A stretch of 64,000 nucleotides of DNA from Bugulina stolonifera (taxonomy: Eukaryota; Bryozoa; Gymnolaemata; Cheilostomatida; Bugulidae). A program made the position numbers and the translations under genes. The stretch covers positions 9,372,501-9,436,500 of the forward strand of contig OW285190.1 of the NCBI GenBank assembly GCA_935421135.1, in the 5' to 3' direction. Every line of letters starts with the position of its first letter. The first letter of the stretch is position 1. A model generated the notes under the pieces. The model saw nothing but the letters and a program-made list of their open reading frames with translations, ran no database searches and was not told where the DNA came from. This document shows positions 43,304 to 54,548 of this stretch, piece after piece.

Positions 43304-43594
43304 TTATATTTCCTTAATTTCCGGTTTGCGAGCGAAGCATTTTAACTCTCTCCATAGTAGCTCTATGGCATTGCTAAGGAGACAGTATAACCAGTAATCC
43401 TTAAATGATAACTGTAGGAGGTATGCAAAATGGCTCATAGAACTTGGTAGAGCTCTGCTAAAAGGCTCTTTGACCATGTCGAGGTCAACTAGATATGAAG
43501 CAAGCAAATTTGCAGTCTTTCCTTGAATGAATGAATCAGGATGATGTGAGTAAGATAAAAGATCTTTTTGATTATATATTATAATGTTCGACAC
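43304..43594 (-). CDS. Possible terminal exon, unidentified protein
   Basis: About 95 codons ending TAA at 43304 with protein-like composition (HHPDSFIQGKTANLLASYLV, WRELKCFARKPEIKEI). No in-frame ATG at the 5' end. It ends about where an LTR-like sequence begins on the right, so upstream exons may be displaced. No family recognised. Confidence 0.3.
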   Translation of the reverse strand: MSNIIIYNQKDLLSYSHHPDSFIQGKTANLLASYLVDLDMVKEPFSRALPSSMSHFAYLLQLSFKDYWLYCLLSNAIELLWRELKCFARKPEIKEI

Positions 43595-43599
43595 ATGGG

Positions 43600-44400
43600 T
43601 ACCGATGAGGGTACGAGTGTGGGAAGGGTCTAGGAGTGATCAGCTAGACCTGCTCCGAAATACATAAGAGACTGAACTATGATTGTGTAGTAGACTATTG
43701 AGTAAAAGTAGAAAGTACTCGTGAGTATGATTTATGCTAGCTAGGATAGTTCGGGCTTCAAAGTCGAAATGGACCGAGAGCTGGAACTATACTCCTACTG
43801 GGAAAGATGCCTCAGCATTCTTCTGTATAGATGTGTCTTTATTGGAGTTCAAGCAACAACTGATTAACAATGAAAAAGCAGATGGTTTATATAGTATTGC
43901 GTTTTCGGTCTAAGTTCAGGTTATGTATAACAAAGTACCAATACTTTGTCGTACATAACCTGAACTTTGACTGGAAATGGAATACTATATAAACTATCTG
44001 CGATCGGCATTAGGTATTACATAGCAAGATGATGGTAAAAGTACGAGGACCGACCGCTTGAGGTCGGTCATGTACAAAAAACATGGGGGTAGTAATGTTA
44101 GGCATATAAATGAGATGGTTGCAACTAATTAGAGGGACCTTGACCCTCTAAAACCATACGCAAAGGTACGATTAGCATCTAGTATTCAGTGAGCTACAAT
44201 CAATATAAGGTGCATGAATTCACAATATAAAACCTTGATAAGCATATTATACAAATGGAAATGCAAGTATTGTACAGTTACAAGTTAATCAGATAAGGTG
44301 CAGGGATACACGGAACTAATAAATATAAGGTCATTGTCTAGCTAATGTGGGTTGGCAGCTATTATAGGAACGTCGAGCTCACCACATTGCTCTCTCACAC
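43600..44400 (-). mobile_element. Solo-LTR-like sequence, family C
   Basis: Shares the TATAGATGTGTCTTTATTGG poly(A)-signal block with family A LTRs but is otherwise different. It contains the long hairpin at 43878-44001 and a GACCGACC/GGTCGGTC stem near 44048. Borders are approximate. Part of it (44125-44210) recurs at 46090-46180. Confidence 0.4.
43878..44001. repeat. Large imperfect palindrome with TATA in both arms
   Basis: Outer arms 43878-43898 and 43981-44001 match at 20 of 21 positions and each holds a TATATAGTATT-like core; inner arms carry AGTTCAGGTTATGTA / TACATAACCTGAACT around an ACTTTGT-containing tip. Confidence 0.75.
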
Positions 44401-44469
44401 TAGGCCATCTCTATCCCTTTTGCGTGGAAAGTGACATTTATGTCGCCTAGCGACACTACGTGAGTTAAA

Positions 44470-44493
44470 GGAAGCGACATTAAGGTCGCTTCC
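44470..44493. repeat. Inverted repeat GGAAGCGAC / GTCGCTTCC
   Basis: Perfect 9-bp arms with a 6-bp loop, just upstream of the piggyBac remnant. Function unknown. Confidence 0.55.
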
Positions 44494-44648
44494 GGTATCG
44501 TTTTGTGTTATCAGTTAAATTCGAGGGTTTGACAAATAGATGATGAGAAATGATTAGAAAACATTTCAAATGATATAGTCTGACTTAGAGTCTTATAAAT
44601 TCGGAGAGTTCATCTCTATTTCTCCTAGTACTTTTTCGGGAAGGCTTC

Positions 44649-45574
44649 TTGATTTTAAAAACGGCGACTTTCAGTCAAAATGATTTACGACGGCAATCAA
44701 CAAGAGCTAGAAGGGATTTGGAAATTTCGGATTGTGTTATAGGTGATGATGCTTGGTTAAATACTGAAGGAGGTGATATAGAACTAGAAAATTTTGAAAG
44801 CAGTGATGAATCTGATAGCGAAAATGGTAATCATAGTGATAGTAGCAGTCATAATGTCAATGATCATCATAATGATAATAATCCTACATTTACATTTACA
44901 TTTATTGGGGTTTTCTAAAAGTTTACAGATAGCATTATTTGTTCAAGGTAACAATAGTGATCATGAAAATGATGGATCTAGAGGTGCTGGTGATGGTCCA
45001 ACAATTGCATCAGCAGATGATTGGACTAGGATTGCCAATTTACAGCAAGATTATCCACCTCAAACTTCACATTTCATTGGTGCTGACGAGGCAGGTCCAG
45101 TATTTACAGCTCCAGAAGCTCAGCCAATAGAATATTTTGAACGATTTTGTTCTTCAACTGAGACTGGTGGCCTTTCACTTTGGGGAAAGTTGGTTGCTGA
45201 AACTAATTAAGTACAAGCTTCAGTATGGTCCCACTCACCCTGTCTTGCAACAAAGCTCTAAAGTACGAGACTGGTATGATGTTACAGTGCCAGAGATGAG
45301 AGCATTTGTGGGTTGTAGTCTAAATGTGGGCATAAATCGCAAACACACCATTGAATCATATTGGGACTCAACTCACTGGTCTCAGGACTTCCCCATGTTC
45401 AAACGAATGTTTACGCTAGACAGATTCAAGCTGAGACTGCGATTCTTTCATGCTAATGATAACAATACTCGCCCTGAACGGACAGATCAATTATACAAGT
45501 TCAGAACTGTACTAGAGCACTTCAACAAAAAGTGGTCTGAAGAGTATAAGCTAGATCGTGATGTGTCAAAATAA
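44649..45574 (+). pseudogene. piggyBac transposase, N-terminal remnant
   Basis: Frames in order: an acidic S/D/N-rich N-terminus (44649-44918), a linker piece, then 45137-45574, whose TVPEMRAFVGCSLNVGI, IESYWDSTHW and FPMFKRMFTLDRFKLRLRF are typical of the DDE_Tnp_1_7 (piggyBac) start. At least two frameshifts separate them, and the sequence stops at TAA 45572 without the catalytic aspartates. Dead copy. Confidence 0.75.
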
Positions 45575-46089
45575 ATTAAAAAGTAATGATAAAGTAAGTT
45601 TATCTGTTTTAATTAATAAATTAATAGCAATTGCAATTCTAATTTAATAATTAGTTAAATGTAGAAGTAATAATATAAATAGTTCATATGAGAAGACGAC
45701 TAACTTTTCTAAATCGAGTGCGTAGCGTAGCATATTTCTTCTTGATGTCCCCCCACTTCTGTCCCAAAACACTTCGCTAGCTCTGTAATCTGGCTCTTTT
45801 TTCGTCTATATTCATGGAATCCTGATCATTTGAATCCCATCTAGCTGGATACAGCTCTAAATTACCCACCAAACTTTGCATAACTTGCTTCAACTTTGAC
45901 ATATTGTTTTATGACTTGATGTTTCCGTGGTAACACAAAGCGCTTTCTGATTGGTCAATGCAAAAGGAATCGGGCGAATATTTCAGCACGAAAATAACCA
46001 GGCCGAAATCGTTCTAGAGCCAACAAACCGGTCGATTTTCCGTCCACACAAGAACGATTTCATCAAATCCAAGAATCGTCCATAAAATC
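45575..46089. other. Unassigned gap after the piggyBac remnant
   Basis: AT-rich start, then ordinary sequence; I looked for a matching right end of the piggyBac element and found none. Confidence 0.35.
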
Positions 46090-46220
46090 ATTATAGTCTG
46101 GACTCGGCTTTGGAGGGACCTCGGCCCTATAAAACCACCCATAAAGGTAGGATTGACATCAAGTATTCAGTGAGTTGCATGTACAACCAATGCATGTATA
46201 AGGTGAATGCACAATAAATG
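46090..46220. repeat. Copy of the 44125-44260 repeat
   Basis: Shares GGAGGGACCT, CTATAAAACCA, AAAGGTA and AGTATTCAGTGAG in the same order and orientation as 44125-44210. Confidence 0.5.
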
Positions 46221-46579
46221 ACCGTATCTTGAAATTTATAGAATATTATTAAGCAAAAATCTACATAATTCTAAATATGTGCTTGTATATGAAACAGAAG
46301 TAAAACAATATAAAATACACATATCACATACATGTAAATACATTGCAAGTGCATTGAGTCAATCTTGAAAATAATTTTCACTCTCTTTGAAACTAAAATT
46401 AAAGTACAACATCGGCAAATGTTATCCTCTATTAATAGCATTTACCTTGGGATTATTTTGAGTGCTTTCTTATTCTAGATACAAGCCGGAAGCTTTGAAA
46501 TCAATCATCTGAATTACTGTATAACTTGTAAATTATGAAAAACTGGAGGTGCTAACATTTCCCAAAACTGTATGAATGG

Positions 46580-49500
46580 CTATTCCTCTTCTTTAATTGC
46601 TCCATATATGGCTCCTATCAATGCACCAGGTGGACCAAGAATCATTGCCCCGCGTGCTGCATACCTTTCCTTTGGTCCAGGTATTTTAGCCTTAAGCTTT
46701 TTTATTTCCTCTTCCAGTTCTCTCTGTTCTTTCTTATACTCCATTCTTAATTTATTTAGTTGAAACGCAGCTTGAACAGCTTGACTCGCTAATTTGACTT
46801 CTCCTTTCAAGCTGTTTTCGTATTTCCTGCAATTAAAGTATTGAAATGGTCAGGACATTTGCCTACACGACCTTAGCTTGCCTGATGGACCCTATAGCAC
46901 CCTAAGTCCCAAAGTAGTTGTCGCACCTGTGCTTATCTAGTCTCTGACACTATGCACTTAGCTGTTTCATGACTCATACCTACATTTGATATGCATGTTT
47001 TGATCATACATTAATAATTACATATCACTTACATATTTATAATGGGCATTACTGAGCAATTATGTCTTTTTATACCCATGTAAAGAGGGTCGACCTCTCA
47101 GAATTACTTGATATTCCTTTTGTACATGAATTGGATGATTTTAAGCATCTTTTGTAGTACCCAACGATTTAGGTTGGCCATCGGGATTCCGGCCGCCATC
47201 TTGTTGCACAATTTCTGGACGACACTATGTCATCTCTTTACAACACTATGTCGTCTCTTTACGACACTACGTCGGCCTCTTTGCCTCTATACTAAATGAA
47301 GCACATTGTTTTTATGTTCATTGTCCCAGGTGATGTTGGAATCTCAATAAAGACACATTTACACAACTTATACAGAGTCTTCACTCCGTAGTATTGGTCG
47401 CTCCAGACGTCAAGGTCGGAACATACTCTTTCTCAGTATAGTAAACAAGCATTGACTCGGGACCACATGGGTCGTCTTGAGTAGTCATTGGACTACTAGT
47501 ACCTGTTGATCTTTCATGTAATGAAAAGACCTAGCACCACGCATAGGCTCTTCATTTTGGACAAGGGGTCGTATTAGGACGACATCACAACCCCCCAAAA
47601 ACCATCACAGTATTTCGGCATCAGGAGAAGATATGTAGATTAAAATAAAGAAGCTAGTCAGCCTTATGGCCTTATCATGTGCAGAAACAACACAAACAGA
47701 AGAATCTGGGAATGCTTCTCTTTGAGCAAGTATGTGGGGAAAGTATTTTCTCACATAAGTTGATATTAGTGTGGATGGCCAACACTTAATTCAGCTGGAT
47801 AAAGAGTAGTGACTGTAAAGAATAGGAATATGAATTTATGTTGAGACTATTGCATTACCTAATATGATTGTTGTAGCTTGCTTTCCTTGTTTCCGATTAT
47901 AAAAATGAGCCGAACACGTTTAAAGAAAAATGTTCAGGATAGTTGCTAAATATTGTAATGGTATTTGGTTTCCTGTGAGGTCATCCTTGGACAACTCCCG
48001 ATCCCAAAATGAAGTGCCTATGAGTGGTGCTAGGCCTTCTCATTACATGAAAGATCGAGCGGTCTCAGTAGTCCAAGTACTACCAGAGACGACCCATCTG
48101 GTCCCGAGTCTAGCCTGGAGACTATACTTAGAAAAAGAGTGATCCGACCTAGTAGGCGGTTCGCATTGCAAGGTCGAGGACCTTAACAACTGGAATGACC
48201 TAACTACGAAGTGAAAGTATCTGTATAATAAGTATAGATGTGTCTTTATTGAGATCCAAGCAAAGACTGAGACAAAAATCGCAAAAACAATGCCCTTTAT
48301 ATAGTAGAAGTACTTCCACTCGACGTAGTGTCGGGAAAAGACGACATAGGGTCGTCCGGAATTTGCGCAACAACATGGCGGCCGGAAGCCAGATGGTCGA
48401 CCCAAAATGGGTTGAGTTATACAAAAGTTGCTTATAATCATCTAATTCATGTACAAAATGAATATCAAGTAGTGATTTTGAGAGGTCGGGCCTCTTTGCA
48501 TGGGTATAAAAGGCACAAAAAGACTTAGTAATTATCATACATGAATGTGCAATGGTATATGATTAAGTAATACAGGATACAAGCAGATATATACATGTAA
48601 GCACACATAATAATGAGTGTCAGGTGATTAGAGAGGACTGTGCGTACCATTACAATATTGACTGTACAAATGGCATGGTAAAAGTTTTCTGTACTCTCAT
48701 ACTAAATTGCATAGATTTTTAAACAGTATGATTTATTATTATATTTTTATCATTTAGCTTTAGATGAACTACCAGGCCTAATTTGATTGGATTGATTAAA
48801 ATGGATCTTGACTTTCTATCAATTTATTGTGAGACTAACTTTCATAAATTTGACAGAATGAAGTCTACTAAAAAGTTTGAGAGATGAAAGATGACAACCC
48901 CCTAGAAATGTAAAAAATGCTTTGCAGCCTAAGCCCAATGGGCTATTTATTGGCTGGAATAAAGGCACAGCTCACTGTAGCAAATGAATGAGTCCAGCTT
49001 CTACAGAATGAGTTTTATTGTGATGTTTTTAATGTAATGTAAACCCAAAATGAAGAGCCTACATATGAGTGGTGCTAGGTCTTCTCATTACATGAAAGAT
49101 CTATAGGTACTAGTAGTCCAATGACTAACCAAGACGACCCATGTGGTCACGAGATAATGCTATCTTGCTATACTGAGAAAGAATATGTTCAGTCCTAGTA
49201 GGCAGTTCGGGCATCAAGGTCAGGGACCTTGTCAGCTGGAACGACCTATACTATGAAAGAAGAATATGTATAAGTAGTATAGAAGTGTCTTTATTGAGAT
49301 CCAAGCATCAACTAAAACCATGATAAAAAAACAGTATGCTTTATAGTATCTAGTTTCAGGAGGAAGGTTCCGGTGCAAAGTTCCGGTGCAGTATTTCGAA
49401 ATCAAAGCAGGTCTGATGTAATGTCTATTAATAAGCATTTCACCACCCTTCACAGAAAGACATGGAAATTCACATTCAGATAAGATCAGTCATGCACATC

Positions 49501-52500
49501 ATGGAAAAATGCAGTAAAATGTATAATATCAATATTGTAATGGTTTCTGGTTTTTCGTGCGGTCGTCCGTGGACGACTGCCGATCCCAAAAATGAAGTGT
49601 CTGTGAGTGATGCTAGGCCTTCTCATTACATGAAAGATCGAGCGGTCTCAGTAGTCAAAGTACTACCAGAGACGACCCATCTGGTCCCGAGTCTAGCCTG
49701 GAGACTATACTATGAAAGAGAGTGATCTGACCTAGTAGGCGGTTCCTAAGCGAATGACCTGACAAAAGGAAGTGAAAGTCTCTGTATCAAGTATAGATGT
49801 GTCTTTATTGAAAGCCATGCAAAGACTGAGACAACAAATGATAAAACATGGTCTTTTATATAGTATAAGAACTTCGGCCCGATGTAGTGTCGGGAAAAGA
49901 CGACGTAGGGTCGTCCGGAAGCTGCGCAACAACACGGCGGCCGGAAGCCCGACGGCTGACCCAAAATAGGTCAGGTTATACACAAGTTGCTTATAATCAT
50001 CCAATTCATATACAAAATGAATATCAAGTGATTCTGAGAGGTCGGGCCTCTTTACATGGGTATAAAAGGTACCAAAAGACTCAGTAATTGCCATACATGA
50101 ATGTACAATGGTATATAGTTAAGTAGAATGGATATAAACACATAGATACACGTATGTAGACATTAAATGAATGGTTTAGACATGCAATATAGTTGAGTAT
50201 GAGTACACGAGCAGCTAGGTATGAGAGTACGAATGTTAGCTGAATAGCGCTGTCGCAACTACTAGGCACTTAAGGTGCTATGAGGTTTATCCGGGTAGCT
50301 GGAGTCGTATACAAATGTCCTGTACCATTACAATATTCATCTAATTATAGGCACTTAGACTAATACTCGATGTAGGCCTTTCAGCCTAATAGTGTGATTA
50401 AAATTACTGTTTATCCAAAGAACCACACAATAGTTAGAGTTCTGGTTTCTGCTGTTCTAGTACATAGTCTAGACATAGCACAAGAATGTTAGTATTCCTG
50501 GGTGGTCGGCCCTCGGCGTCGGCCCTTAAGAGTTGTATTGAACATTACAATATGAGTCTATGTGTCTAACTAGCAATTGTTTCTCTAAAATGTGTCTGTG
50601 GACTCATTATGCGTCTTAGTTGGTCGGTGTGTCATAACAAAAAATTCTCAGCATAGGTTGAGGGTTGGTTTGACCCATGAGTAAGAGGGAAAGAAGCTCG
50701 TCTACGGGAATTTTTTTTATGTTCTCCTCAGCTTAAGAAGTTGAGTACATGAGTCGTTGGCGTTGAACAAGTAGACAACCTTGTTGAATCATGATGTGCC
50801 TCCTCATCTCTAAACAAGTATAACTGCATGTACTGCAGCATAACCACAACAATGCACAATGTACATGTGCACAACTTTGGCGGTTACTCATCTGGTTCCG
50901 ATTCCAGCTAATGCCAAGTAAACATACTATTTTTCATTTACTTTGGCAGTAGTAGTATAGTCAGTGCAGATCTGCACAGACACCCGGCCATTTTCGCGGC
51001 GTATTAGCCCTAGATCCCAAAACTCCCCGGGCGGACGACCACCCCACCCGTCCTCTCGCCCCCACCCCCTCCCCTTAACCTCACTCTATGTGCAAAGCCC
51101 TAGAACCTACCCCCCCCCCCCCCGATCGCGGGTGGGGTTTCAAAAACCTCATCGGCTGTTCCGCGGAACCCAGTCTAAAGAGCAAACCCACCGCCCCGTC
51201 CCACGGCTCGGGCAAGGGAGCGCACGCGTACGCGCGCGCCCCCGCCCCGCAAACCCCACCTGTCCTCCCTCCACCCGTCCCCCCAAAATTCCTCCTTAAA
51301 CAGGCCGGGGGTTCGTGTTTCGTATCGCTGCACCTTCTCACAACATTCCCTCATCTCCCACTCTTGCCCGAGCACCTTGGTCGTGATAAAGTCTCCCTTG
51401 TGCCTATCGCAGAAGGGTCCGGGAAACCATTTACCATATTCTCTGTAGAACTCTTCTTTTTTATCTTTTCGGATGACCTCATCTATACTACGAGCACTCA
51501 GGGCCATGTAAGCGCTACCTGTGTCCATTTCTACGTACTCAAAGTCCTCTCTGCTGACGAATCTGTGAAAGTAAAATGGACGGGTTGGAGGGTGCTGACA
51601 CCGAAGAATAAATAGAGAAGGATTTGATAAAATCTTTGTATAGTCTAGTTCTACTCACCTATCCATATGTGTACACATGTTAAAATATCTTTATATAATA
51701 GTTCAAACACAATTGAATGAATAAAAGGCACATATGTAAAAGAGTATGACATACCTATTATTAGCAAGAAAAGGCTGTGTGCATGTGTTAAGTCAGCATT
51801 ATGTAATTCATTAAACAAACTTTTTACAATACTAGCAATAGAATAAATAAAAGATTGTGTACACATGTTAAAATACCATTATATAATAATTTAAACACAA
51901 TTGAATGAATAAAAGGCACATATGTAAAAGAGTATGACATACCTATTATTAGCAAGAAAAGGCTGTGTGCATGTGTTAAGTCAGCATATATAATACATTA
52001 AATAAACTTTTCACAATAGTAGCAATAGAATAAATAAAAGTTTGTGTACACATGTTAAAATACCATTATATAATAATTTAAACACAATTGAAAGAATAAA
52101 AGACACATATGTAAAGGAGCATGTCATAGCTATTATTAGCAAGATAGCTTGATAGCATTATATACAATAAACACTTCACAATTGCTACCAATTACCCTAT
52201 TTAGCACTAACCTTATGTTCTACTTGTTGACATCTCTGATCAGGTGCTGACTAGTAGGTAGCTGTCTCTGTTTAGTCTCACTCTGTTGACTAGAGGCTGA
52301 TTGTACATACTGCTAGAGTGAGAAACTCATACCTTAAATAGTAGTATTCAGTAGGCGGAGTCTAACCATTTCCCCACCCTTTGCAATACCACCCCGATGC
52401 GTCCCAATGTCAATCCGAAGCCTCCCGATGCACCCCGATGTCAATCCGAAGCCTCCCGATGCACCCCGATGTCAATCCGAAGCCTCCCGATGCACCCCGA

Positions 52501-54548
52501 TGCACCCCGATGTCAATCCGAAGCCTCCCGATGCGCCCCGATGTCGCCCCGATGTGCCCCGATGTCAATTGACACATCGAGACGCATCGGGATGCATCGG
52601 GGCACATTGGGGTGTATCGGGAGGCTTCGGATTGACATCGGGGTGCATCGGGAGGCTTCGGATTGACATCGGGGTGCATCGGGAGGCTTCGGATTGACAT
52701 CGGGGTGCATTGGGAGGCTTCGGATTGACATCGGGGTACATCCGGAGGCTTCGGATTGACATCGGGGTGCATCCGGAGGCTTCGGATTGACATAGGGGTG
52801 CATCGGGGCACATCGGGTTTGGATGATAAAAAAAGATGAGTCAAGAATTGAGCAGTTGTATAAAGGGAGAGTGGGATCACAGTCTCAGCATTCAAAGTTC
52901 AGCACATCACTACTATACATCTACACTACTACAATAGTACATTATCAATGAATACTGACAACATAGTCCAGAACCAAGAAGAGTTATTTGCGGGCTTAAC
53001 AGACTCACAAATGGATGGAATTATTGAAGAAGAAGAGTGCAGTCAGAAGAGGAAAGAAGAGGTGGATGCGTTAAAAGAGACACGGAAGAAGGGGAAAGTA
53101 ATAGGAGTGGGGAGTGTTGCCCAAAAGGATCTTTCTAACATGGCGGACTCTCCGTCCTCCCCGGAGCGGGCCTCGGATAGGAGCGAGACTACAACATCCA
53201 AGAAGAGAAATACCCCAAAAGGAAAAGAAGTGAAAGAAGATGAAATCTGTGCTAAGAAAAAAAAGAAACCTCAAGTGATTGTAATATCCGATGAAGAGGG
53301 TGGTGATGATGATGATGGCCACGGAGCCGATACGGCTACGGAAGAAGTGGATGGTGGTGAAGTGCCGAAACCAAAAAAAGCTACCAAGTCCCCTTGCAAA
53401 GGGAAGAAAAAGAGTGGAGGACTAAGCCTGGAGAAAGCTCGTGCAGTGGCAGCAACCCTAATGTAAGTAGACCTATTTGTATATCCATAAAACTCTGTAC
53501 CATCTTTCTCCCGTTTAGCCGCTTTGTCAGATCTATATACACAACTTTCGTTATTGTAGGAGCATGGGAGCGGAGAAGAGGAGCTCTCTGTAGACAACGG
53601 TGAAGCTGTCAGAGCTAGAGCCAGGAACTGTGCTAGAAGTGAGTGGAGGTTCGGTGGTTGAAACGACATTCGGAAAAGCATTCTTAGCCAGGGCAAGCTA
53701 TGTGGATGGCAAGGGGATGAGACATTGCATCAGCTTTCACACCAACATTCGTCACGCCATGCCCAAGCTAGCAGATGCGAAGGAAGAAGAGCTAAAGGAC
53801 CTTACCCTTCCACCTAGGATCATGGTATACTTGGAGCAGCAAGAGACCGGTAAAGGACAAAATGCATTCAACCGTGTCGAGAGCGTGTGCTCCCTCGCCC
53901 GAGCCGTCGGACGAGGCGGGGCGCGGGGTTTGCTCTTTAGACTGGGTTCCACGGAACAGCCGATGAGGTTTTTGAAACCCCACCCGCGATCGGGGGGGGG
54001 GGGGGTAGGTTCTAGGGTTTTGCACATAGAGTGAGGTTTAGGGGAAGGGAGCGGGCGAGAGGACGGGTGGGGTGGTCGTCCACCCGGGGAGTTTTGGGAT
54101 CTAGGGCTAATACGCCGCGAAAATGGCCGGGTGTCTGTGCAGATCTGCACTGACTATACTACTGGCAGTTCTTTTTATAAGCCCTATTTTCTGTGGTTAA
54201 AAACGGGTACAGGTTGTGTGCAATTATGCAACGATCAGCATTATTACTGCATACATCTACATGTATAATATGTTGTGGTAATCTGCCACAACTTTACTCT
54301 ACAAAATTTGCCTGACTGGACATCGACTAGAACTTAAGATCATTCATAAAGATCGTGTACCTAATTACTGGTATCATCTACAAATTACTGTACAAATTCT
54401 TCACTCACCTCTTGGCAGCAGTGTGACTCATCCCCTTTTTTTTGCAACTTTGTTGAAACTTTCTCATGGTTGACTGTATCTTGTGGTTACAATGATCACG
54501 CAAATCATCCTCTGTGGTGAAAGACTTAAGGTGATCCACCAAGGTGAG
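46580..54548 (-). CDS. Host coiled-coil gene, last two exons
   Basis: Exons 54548-54409 and 46826-46580 join across a 7.6-kb GT-AG intron with matching phase (two bases plus one) and end at TAA/TAG near 46580. The first encodes a helical segment (VDHLKSFTTEDDLRDHC ... KKGMSHTAAKR), reminiscent of the middle domain of GBP/atlastin-like proteins; the second a lysine/glutamate coiled coil followed by a glycine-rich hydrophobic end (MILGPPGALIGAIYGAI), perhaps membrane-associated. Earlier exons were not found. The intron contains four LTR copies and the deleted Polinton-like element. A GBP-like identity is a guess. Confidence 0.6.
46842..47609 (+). mobile_element. Solo LTR, family A, next to a splice acceptor
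   Basis: TGAAATGG ... CCATCACA, flanked by GTAT at 46838-46841 and 47610-47613. Its left end is 15 bp from the 3' splice site of the minus-strand host exon at 46826. Confidence 0.85.
47954..48654 (-). mobile_element. Solo LTR, family A
   Basis: Bounded by TGTAATGG and CCATTACA, flanked by ATAT at 47950-47953 and 48655-48658. Body matches the 33685 LTR in reverse complement. Confidence 0.85.
48659..49032. other. Unassigned gap
   Basis: Intronic, no feature recognised. Confidence 0.4.
49033..49400 (-). mobile_element. LTR fragment, family A
   Basis: Starts TGTAATGT and follows the family (GTCTTCTCATTACATGAAAG, GTGTCTTTATTGAGATCC) but loses similarity after about 49400. Truncated. Confidence 0.6.
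49536..50332 (-). mobile_element. Solo LTR, family A
   Basis: TGTAATGG ... CCATTACA with ATAT duplication at 49532-49535 and 50333-50336; about as long as the intact LTRs. Confidence 0.88.
50337..50944. other. Unassigned intronic gap
   Basis: No gene or repeat recognised before the deleted Polinton-like element. Confidence 0.4.
50951..51292 (+). repeat. Left TIR of the deleted copy (shortened)
   Basis: Matches the outer part of the complete TIR, then joins polymerase sequence within a G/C-run, consistent with a deletion at short homology. Confidence 0.85.
51293..51668 (-). pseudogene. Polymerase exon 4 remnant
   Basis: Reverse complement of about 12195-11791 of the complete element: the start of the last exon including the motif C region (here altered to DTGS), the preceding intron, and the last few bases of exon 3. 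The catalytic DTD is broken by D-to-G. Confidence 0.85.
51669..52165 (+). repeat. 188-bp AT-rich tandem repeat, about 2.6 copies
   Basis: Units begin GTGTACACATGTTAAAATA at 51669, 51857 and 52044. This sequence is absent from the complete element and sits where most of the polymerase gene was lost. Confidence 0.85.
52166..52345 (-). pseudogene. Polymerase leader exon remnant and promoter
   Basis: Reverse complement of the 7505-7680 region, including ATGTCAACAAGT, the donor GGTTAGTGCTAAAT and the TATTTAAG box. Confidence 0.75.
52391..52815. repeat. Palindromic 31-bp minisatellite, shorter version
   Basis: Same design as 6503-7461 but with GTCAATCC in the unit and fewer copies; the centre is CCGATGTCAATTGACACATCG near 52565. 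Again it separates the two promoters. Confidence 0.9.
52948..53898 (+). pseudogene. OB-like gene copy, broken
   Basis: Exon 1 52948-53462, intron 53463-53559, exon 2 from 53560, same structure as 6363-5046. A CAG-to-TAG change at 53591-53593 stops the frame ten codons into exon 2, and the second OB module is replaced by TIR sequence after about 53898. The N-terminal part is close to the complete copy with small insertions. Confidence 0.85.
53899..54163 (-). repeat. Right TIR of the deleted copy (shortened)
   Basis: About 265 bp, reverse complement of the start of 50951-51292, joined to the OB-like gene at CTCGCCCGAGCC. Confidence 0.85.

Larger units (their letters stand above)
50945..54169 (-). 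mobile_element. Internally deleted Polinton-like element (3,213 bp)
   Basis: Element 50951-54163 with the same AGTAGTATAGTCAGTGCAG termini and its own 6-bp duplication GGCAGT at 50945-50950 and 54164-54169. It is inverted relative to the complete copy: polymerase remnants read minus, the OB-like gene reads plus. Most of the polymerase and the second OB module are gone, so it is non-autonomous. Confidence 0.9.
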
